From an uncultured beta proteobacterium (lineage in GTDB: Bacteria > Pseudomonadota > Gammaproteobacteria > Burkholderiales > Burkholderiaceae_C), in the NCBI GenBank assembly GCA_903870065.1, contig CAIQBN010000192.1:1-35439 (forward strand): a stretch of 35,439 bases of DNA, in the 5' to 3' direction. The position numbers were made by a program, and so were the translations under genes. The notes under the pieces are model-generated. The model saw only the letters and a program-made list of their open reading frames with translations. It searched no databases and was not told where the DNA came from. Shown piece after piece: positions 10,034 through 17,890 of the stretch (positions within the stretch are counted from its first letter, which is position 1; each line of letters starts with the position of its first letter).

Positions 10034-10070
10034 CTGTCGTCGAACCTGCGACTCACTGTCCGCCGGGCAA

Positions 10071-11849
10071 TCACCCCAGGGCGGCGTCCAATTGCTTCCA
10101 GGGCTGTGTCCCCAGGCGCAGCAGCAACACCCCAGCCAGCACGGCAATGGCCAGCATGACGTTTTGCGCCACCGCCACAAAACTGGCCGCATCAACCCCG
10201 GCAGGCAACAGCCAGCCAGCCAGGCGGTCCAAAAAGTAGCGGGCATACATCAGGATCAACAATGGAGCTGTCCAGGCTCCTATCTGTGCAATACGCCCGC
10301 CGGTATCACCCAACACGGCATGCCCGGCGAGCAGGAACAGGGCCGAGGCAATGAAGATCACCGTGAACAACGTGCCCATGATGGGCTTGGCCGCGCCAAA
10401 GGCTTCGCTCCAGTGGTTATAGGGCACCCAGGCCAGGCACAGCAGACCCAAACCGGTGGCCAAGCGGCGCGCGCGATTGGGTCCCAGTGCATCGGCAAAG
10501 TCTGTCGGGATGGCCGCGTGTCCACTGCCAGCTTCCCCGCCGTTGGGTGCGCCTGAACGTCGGAGCCAGGGCAACACCAACAGGCACGCCAAGCCCAAAA
10601 TACCGTCCACCATCATGGTGGTGGGGTAGCCCCAGGCTTCGATGGCAATGCCCTGCCAGGTTGCCGAATAGGAAATGGCAAGGTTCATCAGCGCCATATA
10701 GGCGGTGAACTGGGTCGCCGCCACGGCGGGGTTGGTCACATCCATCATGATGGCTGAGCGTGTGCCGTACATCAGCCCCTGGAACACCGCATAGGCCAAA
10801 GTGGAAATCCACAACGCAGTCACCAAGGCGGCGGGCACGGGCGGCCGGTTCTCGGCTGTCACGCTGACCGGCATGATCCAGCCAAAGCGGGACAACTCGT
10901 TCATCAGATAAAACACCGGCACGCTCATCAAAGCCAGATAGATGAACAGCGTGCGGCGGCGGCCAAACCGGTCCGACAGGTAGCCACCCAGCACACAAAA
11001 ACCCGCGTTCAGGATGGACGACCACACCCCCAGCGCAGCGACCTGGTCGTCATCCATGCCCAACTCCACCGCGAGATTGGACTGCAGCGCCAGGCCCAGA
11101 CACATGGCACCGGCGGGCAGCAGCGCAAACAGCAATCCGCCAAAAGCCCCTGGGCTACCCAGAAACGAGCGAAACGAGTCCACCGCAAACACCCGCATTT
11201 CGCGCCCCGCCTGCGCCAGCCGGGATCCGACCACGGCGGCGCGCGCCGGACCAGGCGCCTCTTTCATGGGCCACACCACAAAAACCGTCACTGCCAAGAT
11301 GCAGGCGGTTACGAAGAAAAACGTGGGCTGAAACCCCGTGACGCCGCTGAGGAACAGGACCCCACTGCCGCCCACCATGCTGCCAATCATGGCCCCGGCG
11401 AACATCATGCCGTTGGCCAGGCCCCGTTCGTCGTCCTGCAGCGTACTGCAAGCCAGCGCATCAATGGCTACGTCCTGCATGGCCCCAAAGGTGTTATGAA
11501 ACAGCAGAATGATGGTAAACAGACCCAATTGCTGAGGCAGGTCCAGCATGACGGTGGACAGTAGCGTGAGCGCCATCAAGACCTGCGTGCCCAAAATCCA
11601 CGCTCGTCGGCGGCCGAACCGATCTGACGAGAACACGTCCACCAGCGGGCCAAACGCCCACTTGAATGCCCACGGCAGGTAGAACGACGCGATGAACGCC
11701 CCGATTTCAGCAGGGCCTACATCCAGCCGACGCAGTCGGGTGGCCACGGCCGTGGCGGCAAACCCCAACGGAATGCCCTCGGTCACATACAGCAGAAAGA
11801 AGGCCGTGAGCCGCCCGTTTTTGGAGGCCAGCAAATTGGGGAGTTGCAT
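10071..11849 (-). CDS. MFS transporter, AmpG-like
   Basis: A 592-residue (or 603) polytopic inner-membrane protein of the major facilitator superfamily. Its N-terminal half resembles the AmpG/acetyl-CoA transporter (SLC33-type) branch: FFLLYVTEGIPLGF, SFYLPWAFKWAFGPLVDVFS, the loop FGRRRAW and AMQDVAIDALA. About 14 hydrophobic segments are present, more than the standard 12, as in AmpG. AmpG imports anhydro-muropeptides for cell-wall recycling, but the substrate of this more distant protein is not known. Start choice is uncertain: ATG 11849 (MQLPNLLAS) begins just before the first helix, while ATG 11882 would add 11 residues. Neither has a strong ribosome binding site. Confidence 0.82.
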   Translation of the reverse strand: MQLPNLLASKNGRLTAFFLLYVTEGIPLGFAATAVATRLRRLDVGPAEIGAFIASFYLPWAFKWAFGPLVDVFSSDRFGRRRAWILGTQVLMALTLLSTVMLDLPQQLGLFTIILLFHNTFGAMQDVAIDALACSTLQDDERGLANGMMFAGAMIGSMVGGSGVLFLSGVTGFQPTFFFVTACILAVTVFVVWPMKEAPGPARAAVVGSRLAQAGREMRVFAVDSFRSFLGSPGAFGGLLFALLPAGAMCLGLALQSNLAVELGMDDDQVAALGVWSSILNAGFCVLGGYLSDRFGRRRTLFIYLALMSVPVFYLMNELSRFGWIMPVSVTAENRPPVPAALVTALWISTLAYAVFQGLMYGTRSAIMMDVTNPAVAATQFTAYMALMNLAISYSATWQGIAIEAWGYPTTMMVDGILGLACLLVLPWLRRSGAPNGGEAGSGHAAIPTDFADALGPNRARRLATGLGLLCLAWVPYNHWSEAFGAAKPIMGTLFTVIFIASALFLLAGHAVLGDTGGRIAQIGAWTAPLLILMYARYFLDRLAGWLLPAGVDAASFVAVAQNVMLAIAVLAGVLLLRLGTQPWKQLDAALG

Positions 11850-11910
11850 AGGATGAGCGCCTGTGGTTTTGGCGGGCATCATCGCACAGCGAACGTTGCC
11901 GCCTTTCGCG

Positions 11911-12993
11911 TTAGGCGCTCTGTCTCAGCGCCCACACCACATGCTCGCGCACCAAGGCGCTGGGATGCTCCGCATGGCGCAGTAGCATGGCACCCACATC
12001 GGCACCTGCGCGCCGGGCATTGCCCAGCGCAACTGCAATGTTGCGTTGCCAGCGCTCATGGCCGATGCGCCGAATGGGGCTGCCCTCGGTACGCTTCAAA
12101 AACTCATCTTCCGTCCACTCAAAGAGAGACACCAGTTGTTGACCGCTCATGCCTTCGCGTGGATCAAAGTCAGACAATGCAGTTCGTTGCGCGAACTTAT
12201 TCCAAGGGCACACCAGCTGGCAGTCGTCACAACCATAAATACGGTTGCCCATAGGCGCTCGAAACTCAACGGGAATATGCCCCGCATGCTCAATCGTCAA
12301 ATACGAAATACAACGCCGCGCATCCAGCCGGTGCGCCGCCACAATGGCCTGGGTTGGGCAAATATTGACGCATGCAACACACGATCCACAGTGATCTGAT
12401 AGTGGACTGCTCGTGGGCAAGGCGAGATCGACATAAATTTCACCCAGGAAAAACATGGAACCGGAATCGCGGTTAAGCAGCAGGGTATGCTTTCCGCGCC
12501 ATCCCTGACCGCTGCGTTCAGCCAACTCGGCCTCCAGGACGGGCGCAGAATCGGCAAACACCCGATGTCCAAATGCGCCAATTTCTACAGCAATGCGATC
12601 ACAAAGCTTTTGCAACCTGCTTCTCACCACCTTGTGGTAGTCACGTCCGCGGGCATACAGTGACACAATGCCCTCTCCGGGACGATCGAGCCTGTCGAGT
12701 TCCAGTCTTGGCCAAGAAACCGGAGTGGATTGGGGAAGATAATTGAGTCTCGCAGTGATCACGCTCACGGTGCCCGGAACTAGCTCGGCAGGTCGCGCCC
12801 GCTGAATACCATGGTTTGCCATATACGCCATGTCACCATGAAAACCATGCTCCAACCAGGACATCAAACCCGATTCAGCCGACGACAAATCTACACTGGC
12901 AATGCCAATTTGCGAGAATCCCAAGGCACGAGCCCACACATCAACCTGAGAAACCAGCAGATTGCCGTCGAATTGATTGCCAATATTTGTCAC
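11911..12993 (-). CDS. queG: Epoxyqueuosine reductase
   Basis: A 360-residue cytoplasmic iron-sulfur, cobalamin-dependent enzyme that performs the last step of queuosine synthesis, reducing epoxyqueuosine at position 34 of GUN-anticodon tRNAs. Both [4Fe-4S] cysteine clusters are visible: CGSCVACVNICPTQAI and CDDCQLVCPWNKFAQ. The family's HGDMAYMANH and RPAELVPGTVSVI stretches are at the N-terminus, and a HEAT-like tail (RNIAVALGNARRAG) is at the end. The only usable start is GTG 12993, with an AGGGGGG run directly before it, closer than a normal ribosome binding site. The N-terminus points away from tsaE, and the two 5' ends abut or overlap. Confidence 0.94.
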   Translation of the reverse strand: MTNIGNQFDGNLLVSQVDVWARALGFSQIGIASVDLSSAESGLMSWLEHGFHGDMAYMANHGIQRARPAELVPGTVSVITARLNYLPQSTPVSWPRLELDRLDRPGEGIVSLYARGRDYHKVVRSRLQKLCDRIAVEIGAFGHRVFADSAPVLEAELAERSGQGWRGKHTLLLNRDSGSMFFLGEIYVDLALPTSSPLSDHCGSCVACVNICPTQAIVAAHRLDARRCISYLTIEHAGHIPVEFRAPMGNRIYGCDDCQLVCPWNKFAQRTALSDFDPREGMSGQQLVSLFEWTEDEFLKRTEGSPIRRIGHERWQRNIAVALGNARRAGADVGAMLLRHAEHPSALVREHVVWALRQSA

Positions 12994-13479
12994 CCCCCTA
13001 TTGTAAAAACCCTGCTCTGGTCAAGTGAAGCGCAGACGCAGTCATTTGCGAAATCACTTGCCGCAGTGCCGGAGATCCGTCATGCCTTTGTTGCGCTGAA
13101 TGGCGACTTGGGTTCCGGCAAGACCACTTTCGTGCGTCACTTGCTCCAAGCTCTTGGGGTTCGCGGACGCGTCAGGAGTCCAACCTACACAGTGGTTGAG
13201 CCGTATGAACTGCCTGACTTGAATGTGTGGCATTTTGATTTCTATCGCTTCGCGGATGCACGGGAATGGGAGGAAGCCGGATTCAGGGATATCTTCGCCA
13301 GTGATGGGCTGAAACTGGCGGAGTGGCCTGAAAAGGCGGCTCCGATGTTGCCCTGCCCCGACCTGGAAATTGCTATCGTCGCCTTGCCCGACACCAGACG
13401 TGCGATAACCCTGCTGGCACATACCCCCATCGGCAAAGCGTTAATCGCGCCGACCGATCAGGATGGCGTCACTTGCTGA
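12973..13479 (+). CDS. tsaE: tRNA threonylcarbamoyladenosine biosynthesis ATPase TsaE (start uncertain)
   Basis: TsaE is the P-loop ATPase that works with TsaB and TsaD to place t6A at position 37 of ANN-decoding tRNAs. The Walker A motif is GDLGSGKTTF, followed by RSPTYTVVEPYE, WHFDFYRF and KLAEWPEKA, all characteristic. Homology begins near TLLWSSEAQTQSFAK at about 13009. No in-frame ATG or GTG lies there; the nearest canonical start is TTG 12973, which overlaps the 5' end of divergent queG by about 20 bases. A rare ATT at 13000 or CTG at 13012 cannot be excluded. The stop overlaps the TTG start of amiC, so the two are probably coupled. Confidence 0.88.
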   Translation: MIANICHPPIVKTLLWSSEAQTQSFAKSLAAVPEIRHAFVALNGDLGSGKTTFVRHLLQALGVRGRVRSPTYTVVEPYELPDLNVWHFDFYRFADAREWEEAGFRDIFASDGLKLAEWPEKAAPMLPCPDLEIAIVALPDTRRAITLLAHTPIGKALIAPTDQDGVTC

Positions 13480-14849
13480 ATCGTCGCATTTTGCTACAGG
13501 CTGGCCCGGTTGTTCTGATGCTCGGTGCAGCAGAACTTGCACGCGGAGCGACGATATTGACAGTAAGAATTTGGCCGGCACCAGAGTACTCGCGGGTAAC
13601 CATTGAATCGGACGGCGCTTTGGACGCCAAACCACTTTTTGTGCCAAGCCCACCGCGCTTGGCTGTTGACATCGAGGGTGTCACACTGAACCCGGCGCTC
13701 AAGGAACTTGTAGCAAAACTGCGTGCCGATGATCCCAACATTGCCGGGATACGGGTTGGCCAATACACACCCACTGTCGTTCGCCTGGTGGTGGATTTGA
13801 AGCTCCCAATCCGACCACAGGTCTTCACGCTGAAACCGATTGCGGCCTATCAGCATAGGCTGGTACTTGATCTCTACCCGGCAGCTGAAGACGATCCGCT
13901 CGAAACATTGATATCCCAACACTTGCAACCCGCCGCGATGACTGGGCCCGCCTTGCAACCCGCATCAGCCCCGACGCCGCCTGCAGCCGACCCATTGGGT
14001 GAACTGATTGAACAGAAAAACGCTACAAAAGGTATAGCTAATAATTCAGATACCACGAGGGCTACAGCCCAATCTGGCTTTAACAATTTGGTCAAAGGCG
14101 ATCCGTCAAAGCCGTCGACGATGGAGCGTCTCATCATCATCGCACTGGATGCTGGACATGGTGGCGAAGACCCTGGGGCCATCGGACCCGGTGGCACACG
14201 CGAGAAGGATGTTGTGCTGCGCCTTGCGCACTTGCTGCGCGACCGAATAAACGCCACCCAGGTCAACGGCAATCCCATGCGTGCCTACCTCACGCGTGAC
14301 GGAGACTTTTTCGTGCCGCTGCAAGTCAGAGTTCAAAAGGCACGCCGCGTTCAGGCAGATTTGTTCGTCAGTCTGCACGCCGATGCGTTTTTTACGCCAG
14401 ACCCCCAAGGCGCCAGTGTTTTTGCGCTAAGCCAGGGTGGCGCATCGAGCAGTGCAGCTCGGTGGATGGCGGCCAAGGAAAACAAGGCAGATGCAATCGG
14501 AGGCCTGAATGTTCAAAGCAGGGATGCCAGCGTCCAGCGCGCGCTGCTTGACATGAGCACAACCGCGCAAATCAATGACAGCCTCAAACTCGGCGGAACA
14601 CTTTTGGGGGAAATAGGTCGCGTCGGTAAGTTACACAAGGCAAAAGTCGAGCAGGCAGGCTTTGCCGTGTTAAAGGCGCCCGATATACCCAGCGTGCTGG
14701 TCGAAGCTGCCTTTATCAGCAACCCGAAAGAAGAGGCAAAACTCAACGATGCAGAGTATTTGAACCGATTAGCCGATGCGCTAATGCGGGGCATCGAACG
14801 CTACTTCGCGAAGAATCCACCGCTGGCACGCAACCGGGTACGCAGCTAA
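13473..14849 (+). CDS. amiC: N-acetylmuramoyl-L-alanine amidase AmiC-like
   Basis: A 458-residue periplasmic zinc amidase that cleaves septal peptidoglycan stem peptides during daughter-cell separation. The N-terminus NRRILLQAGPVVLML looks like a twin-arginine signal, as in E. coli AmiC. An AMIN domain follows (about 27-130), then a low-complexity linker (about 130-210) and an Amidase_3 domain (about 215-450). Zinc and catalytic residues are visible: H229 (DAGHGG), the glutamate in GGTREKDVV, H302 (SLHADAF) and E411 (LVEAAFISN). The start is TTG 13473, overlapping the tsaE stop by 7 bases. The linker at about residues 183-200 is encoded by a copy of a dispersed repeat. Confidence 0.94.
   Translation: MLNRRILLQAGPVVLMLGAAELARGATILTVRIWPAPEYSRVTIESDGALDAKPLFVPSPPRLAVDIEGVTLNPALKELVAKLRADDPNIAGIRVGQYTPTVVRLVVDLKLPIRPQVFTLKPIAAYQHRLVLDLYPAAEDDPLETLISQHLQPAAMTGPALQPASAPTPPAADPLGELIEQKNATKGIANNSDTTRATAQSGFNNLVKGDPSKPSTMERLIIIALDAGHGGEDPGAIGPGGTREKDVVLRLAHLLRDRINATQVNGNPMRAYLTRDGDFFVPLQVRVQKARRVQADLFVSLHADAFFTPDPQGASVFALSQGGASSSAARWMAAKENKADAIGGLNVQSRDASVQRALLDMSTTAQINDSLKLGGTLLGEIGRVGKLHKAKVEQAGFAVLKAPDIPSVLVEAAFISNPKEEAKLNDAEYLNRLADALMRGIERYFAKNPPLARNRVRS
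14021..14070 (-). repeat. Dispersed palindromic repeat, copy 2 (inside amiC, in frame)
   Basis: Read on the minus strand this stretch gives TGTAGCCCTCGTGGTATC, then TTAGCTATACC and TTTTGTAGCG, the same arrangement as the intergenic copies at 9977-10033 and 33871-33925. It lies within the amiC coding sequence and supplies about 17 codons (NATKGIANNSDTTRATA) of the linker between the AMIN and amidase domains without breaking the frame. Its AT-richness stands out from the flanking coding sequence. Confidence 0.7.
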
Positions 14850-14864
14850 AAAACCAATCGCCCC

Positions 14865-15509
14865 TCATACCTTTGAGTTGCGCTTGGAACGCCATGCACC
14901 CCACATGATCACCAAACCCGGAATCAGAATCATCGCCCAGATGATTTTGTCCAAGTTGGTTTTTACCCAGGGGAAGTTGCCAAAAAAATAACCAATTGTG
15001 ATGATCCCACCGACCCACAATGCACCACCCAGCACATCAAACACGATGAACCGCGCCCGATTCATCTCAGCCACGCCAGCTACAAAAGGAGCAAAGGTGC
15101 GCAGAAAGGGCATAAAGCGCGCAGCAACAATGGTGATGCCACCATAGCGCTCATAAAACGCATGTGCGGCGTCAAAAGCAGCACGGTTAAAAAGGCGCGA
15201 ATCTTCCCATTGGAAGACCCGGGGGCCGATATGACGACCAATTGCATAGTTTGACTGGTTGCCGAGCACTGCCGCACAAAACAATAATCCCACTGACCAG
15301 GGATAACTCATCAAACCCACTCCGCACATCGCACCCACCACAAACAGCAATGAATCCCCCGGCAAGAAGGGCATGACGACCACGCCGGTCTCGACAAATA
15401 TCACCAGGAACAGCAACGCATAGACCCAAAGGCCGTAGTTCTGCACAAACGCTTCGAGGTACTTATCGACGTGCAGCACAAAGTCGATCAAAAAACCAAT
15501 GAAGTCCAT
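14865..15509 (-). CDS. DedA family membrane protein
   Basis: A 214-residue inner-membrane protein of the DedA (SNARE-associated/VTT) family, implicated in undecaprenyl- or phospholipid flipping and membrane homeostasis. Family signatures are the entrance helix VFVETGVVVMPFLPGDSLLF, the YAIGRHIG turn and the ERYGGITIVAARFMPFLRTF block with its essential arginines, followed by FVAGVAEMNRARF. The start is ATG 15509 (MDFIGFLIDF). The open frame continues upstream only because it runs through the tRNA-Lys gene. It lies downstream of tRNA-Lys on the same strand, with a terminator between them, and is convergent with amiC. Confidence 0.9.
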   Translation of the reverse strand: MDFIGFLIDFVLHVDKYLEAFVQNYGLWVYALLFLVIFVETGVVVMPFLPGDSLLFVVGAMCGVGLMSYPWSVGLLFCAAVLGNQSNYAIGRHIGPRVFQWEDSRLFNRAAFDAAHAFYERYGGITIVAARFMPFLRTFAPFVAGVAEMNRARFIVFDVLGGALWVGGIITIGYFFGNFPWVKTNLDKIIWAMILIPGLVIMWGAWRSKRNSKV

Positions 15510-15538
15510 TAGAGCGCCTAAATCCGGTTCGGTTGATC

Positions 15539-15573
15539 GAAAAAAAACCTGCTGTCTTTGCAGAAGCAGGTTT
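15539..15573 (-). terminator. Rho-independent terminator after tRNA-Lys
   Basis: On the minus strand AACCTGCT and AGCAGGTT pair around a loop of about 11 bases, followed by a run of T. It begins about 26 bases after the tRNA-Lys 3' end and ends before the dedA-family start, so it should end the tRNA transcript and leave dedA to its own promoter or read-through. Confidence 0.8.
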
Positions 15574-15598
15574 TCCTCATACCCAACAGGGCAAAATT

Positions 15599-15674
15599 TG
15601 GTGGGACGTGCGGGGGTCGAACCCACGACAAACGGATTAAAAGTCCGCTGCTCTACCAACTGAGCTAACGTCCC
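15599..15674 (-). tRNA. tRNA-Lys (anticodon TTT)
   Basis: A full cloverleaf of 76 bases can be drawn with an encoded CCA. The acceptor stem GGGACGT pairs with ACGTCCC and is followed by the discriminator A. The D arm is GCTC-AGTTGGTA-GAGC. The anticodon stem GCGGA/TCCGT holds the loop CTTTTAA, giving anticodon TTT with A at position 37. The T arm is GTGGG-TTCGACC-CCCGC. It decodes AAA and AAG lysine codons. U36-A37 makes it an expected substrate for t6A and then ct6A modification. It lies between tcdA and the dedA-family gene. Confidence 0.97.
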
Positions 15675-15719
15675 GACAGGTTGCGGCAAGTTGCCTCACC
15701 GCTTCCCGCGAAGCCCTCA

Positions 15720-15725
15720 ATTATA
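15720..15725 (-). promoter_or_regulatory. Possible -10 element for tRNA-Lys
   Basis: A perfect TATAAT on the minus strand lies about 46 bases upstream of the mature tRNA 5' end, in the gap after tcdA. No good -35 box is seen at the usual spacing. A transcript from here would carry a leader of about 35-40 bases. It is only a candidate; the tRNA could also be read from tcdA. Confidence 0.4.
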
Positions 15726-15732
15726 TCGTTTT

Positions 15733-16536
15733 TCAACGTCTTGATTTATTCGTTGTCGAAATTTTGTCAATAATCCAGCCCGCAGCGCACAGTCCAAAGG
15801 TTGCGGTCACGGCAACAACTGAGCCATAGCCATGACAGTTCAGCGAACTGTCTGATTGCAATACACAGGATTCGTCTGCCGCCTTGACCGCTTCACGACT
15901 GAACACGCAGGTCACACCAATCCTTTTGCCATCACGCGGAGCGCCATGTGACTTGCGCAGGCGGTATCGCAATTGCGCAAGCAGAGGATCATGCGTGGTT
16001 TCGCTCAAGTCAGCGACGTCCACCTTATGGGCACTGCGCTTGCCACCGGCAGCTCCAACGGAAACAAACAAGGAATCACTTTGGCGAGCCCAATCAGCCA
16101 TCGCTGTCTTGGCCTTCATTTGATCGCAGGCATCAATCGTCGCGTCAACTTCGTGCTCCAGAATGTCGGGCCAGTTGCCGGGTTCCACAAACGCGTCAAT
16201 ACACTGCACTTCACAAGCCGGGTTTATCAGCGCAATGCGCTCCCGCATTGCTTGAACTTTAGCCTGGCCCAATGTGGTACTCAATGCGTGCACCTGGCGA
16301 TTGATGTTGGACTCAGCAATGTGGTCCAAATCAACCAAGGTCAAGCGTCCAACGCCACTACGTGCTAACGCTTCTGCAGCCCAGGAGCCAACTCCACCAA
16401 TTCCAACTACCGCGATGTGCGCATCTCGAATCGATTGAGCGGGAACAACTCCATACAGGCGATCCATTCCCCCAAACCGCCGAAGCAGATCTGCCTGGTG
16501 AATTGGAGACGAATCCGAGTCGGAAATGGCCGCCAA
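15733..16536 (-). CDS. tcdA: tRNA threonylcarbamoyladenosine dehydratase TcdA
   Basis: A 267-residue E1-like enzyme (ThiF/MoeB fold; CsdL in E. coli). It uses ATP to cyclise t6A37 into ct6A in ANN-decoding tRNAs. The N-terminus RRFGGMDRLYG and the nucleotide-binding loop VVGIGGVGSWAAEALARSGVG are diagnostic, followed by LVDLDHIAESNINRQ and DACDQMKAK. The KRIGVTCVFSREAVK stretch separates this family from ThiF and MoeB. It begins 4 bases before the cpoB stop on the same strand, so it may sit at the end of the tolB-pal-cpoB transcript, with tRNA-Lys 58 bases downstream. Confidence 0.93.
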   Translation of the reverse strand: MAAISDSDSSPIHQADLLRRFGGMDRLYGVVPAQSIRDAHIAVVGIGGVGSWAAEALARSGVGRLTLVDLDHIAESNINRQVHALSTTLGQAKVQAMRERIALINPACEVQCIDAFVEPGNWPDILEHEVDATIDACDQMKAKTAMADWARQSDSLFVSVGAAGGKRSAHKVDVADLSETTHDPLLAQLRYRLRKSHGAPRDGKRIGVTCVFSREAVKAADESCVLQSDSSLNCHGYGSVVAVTATFGLCAAGWIIDKISTTNKSRR

Positions 16537-16540
16537 ATCG

Positions 16541-17335
16541 TTACCGCAATCGCGCCAAACGTTCTTTGGCGACCTGGGCTGCCTCAGATGACGGATAGTT
16601 AGCCACCAACTCCTCTAACGTCTTTCGTGCGCCTTTGCTATCCTTGAGTTCAAGTTGACAGTTTGCAATAGCCAAGATTGCTTCCGCTAAACGCACATGC
16701 TCACCGCCCAGGGCAACCAGCGCTCGAAAGCTGGCCAATCCATCCTTATAGTCTTTGGTCGCGTACTGGCCATTGCCTAGCCAAAATAAGGCCGATTGCC
16801 GATAACCCGTCTTAGGATATCGATTCAAAAAATCAACAAAAATTAATTGTGAAGCGGCAAAGTCTCCCTTACGAAAACTTGCGATGGCAGCTTCAAAGTC
16901 ACGTTTTTCGGCAGGTTCAGCCAAGAACTCCTTACCATCAACCGAGACTCGCGAGGGCTCAAATTTGCGCAAGCGCTCGTCCAGTACCTGCGCCGTATCC
17001 TTCTGCAGTCGTTGCATTTCAGCCAAATCACGCGCCATTTGCTCATCCTGCCCCCGCAACTTCGCAACTTCACTGCGCGTGGCGTCGAGTTGATTTTGCA
17101 GGTCAATCAGACTGCGTCGCAATTGAGACGTATCCTCGGCAGCCCGGCGCGTCACGTCGTCCAGCTTTTGCTGGGATTCCAGCATTTTCTGTCGCAAATC
17201 CAAAATTGCCTTTCGCGCCTCTTCATCATCAAACAGCCCGGCATTCGCTGTAGTCAGGCAGCACATCAATGCGAGGCAGGCAACTCCTGTCTGACTGGCC
17301 CATCGCGCGCGGAATGAAGAGAGCAGCGGTTTCAT
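16541..17335 (-). CDS. cpoB: Cell division coordinator CpoB (YbgF)
   Basis: A 264-residue periplasmic protein that links Tol-Pal constriction of the outer membrane with peptidoglycan synthesis by PBP1b. It has a signal peptide (about 1-32, cleaved near TANAG), a coiled-coil trimerisation segment (about 35-110, heptads rich in Leu, Gln and Arg) and C-terminal TPR repeats (about 140-260), including KGDFAASQLIFVDFLNRYP and SALFWLGNGQYATKDY. The start ATG overlaps the pal stop as ATGA, indicating translational coupling. Length and layout match the family. Confidence 0.93.
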   Translation of the reverse strand: MKPLLSSFRARWASQTGVACLALMCCLTTANAGLFDDEEARKAILDLRQKMLESQQKLDDVTRRAAEDTSQLRRSLIDLQNQLDATRSEVAKLRGQDEQMARDLAEMQRLQKDTAQVLDERLRKFEPSRVSVDGKEFLAEPAEKRDFEAAIASFRKGDFAASQLIFVDFLNRYPKTGYRQSALFWLGNGQYATKDYKDGLASFRALVALGGEHVRLAEAILAIANCQLELKDSKGARKTLEELVANYPSSEAAQVAKERLARLR

Positions 17336-17865
17336 CGGTAGGAAATCTCGGCGCGGCGGTTTTTCTCCATTGCGGCCTCGGTAGCCCCTAGCGCCGCTGG
17401 TTTTTCCTTGCCAAAGCTTACGGCCTCAAGCTGGGTGTCGGCAACCCCAAGCAAAACCATCGCGCGGCGCACAGCCTCGGCTCGTTTTTGACCAAGCGCA
17501 AGGTTGTACTCGCGGCCACCGCGTTCGTCGGTGTGTCCTTCAATCGCAACGCGCCTATTCTTGTCGGCCTTAATGAATTTGGCGTGGGCTTCGATAACGG
17601 ATTGAAACTCTGGACGAATGACAAAACTGTCGTAATCGAAGTACACGACCCTATTTGTGGCCATCATGGCCGCATTGGAACTAGCGTTGTCCAGCGCAAC
17701 GCCGGCAACAGCGCGCTCCCCGACACCCGTCCCGCCAACTTTGCTGTCAACACTCGCAACTGCAGTTCCTGACTTATCTTCCACTGGAACGGTGTCGAGT
17801 TTGACCGCCGATCCACAGCCGCTCAACAACACTGCAATGGTTGCAGCCCATATCAATCGATTCAT
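17332..17865 (-). CDS. pal: Peptidoglycan-associated lipoprotein Pal
   Basis: A 177-residue outer-membrane lipoprotein that binds peptidoglycan and TolB, pulling the outer membrane inward at division. The signal peptide ends in the lipobox LSGC, so the cysteine at about residue 17 should be lipidated. The C-terminal OmpA-like domain (about 75-177) has VVYFDYDSFVIRPEF, the peptidoglycan-binding segment EGHTDERGGREYNLALGQ and SFGKEKP. The start is ATG 17865, 9 bases after a strong AAGGAG; the longer frame upstream would hide the signal peptide. It lies between tolB and cpoB, the standard order. Confidence 0.96.
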   Translation of the reverse strand: MNRLIWAATIAVLLSGCGSAVKLDTVPVEDKSGTAVASVDSKVGGTGVGERAVAGVALDNASSNAAMMATNRVVYFDYDSFVIRPEFQSVIEAHAKFIKADKNRRVAIEGHTDERGGREYNLALGQKRAEAVRRAMVLLGVADTQLEAVSFGKEKPAALGATEAAMEKNRRAEISYR

Positions 17866-17890
17866 TAACTTCTCCTTTTTTGAATAACAA

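Noticed and set aside
15510-15689. N-terminal extension of the DedA-family frame by 60 codons
   Set aside because: The frame passes through the tRNA-Lys gene and its terminator; the extension is a chance open frame and ATG 15509 gives the family N-terminus.
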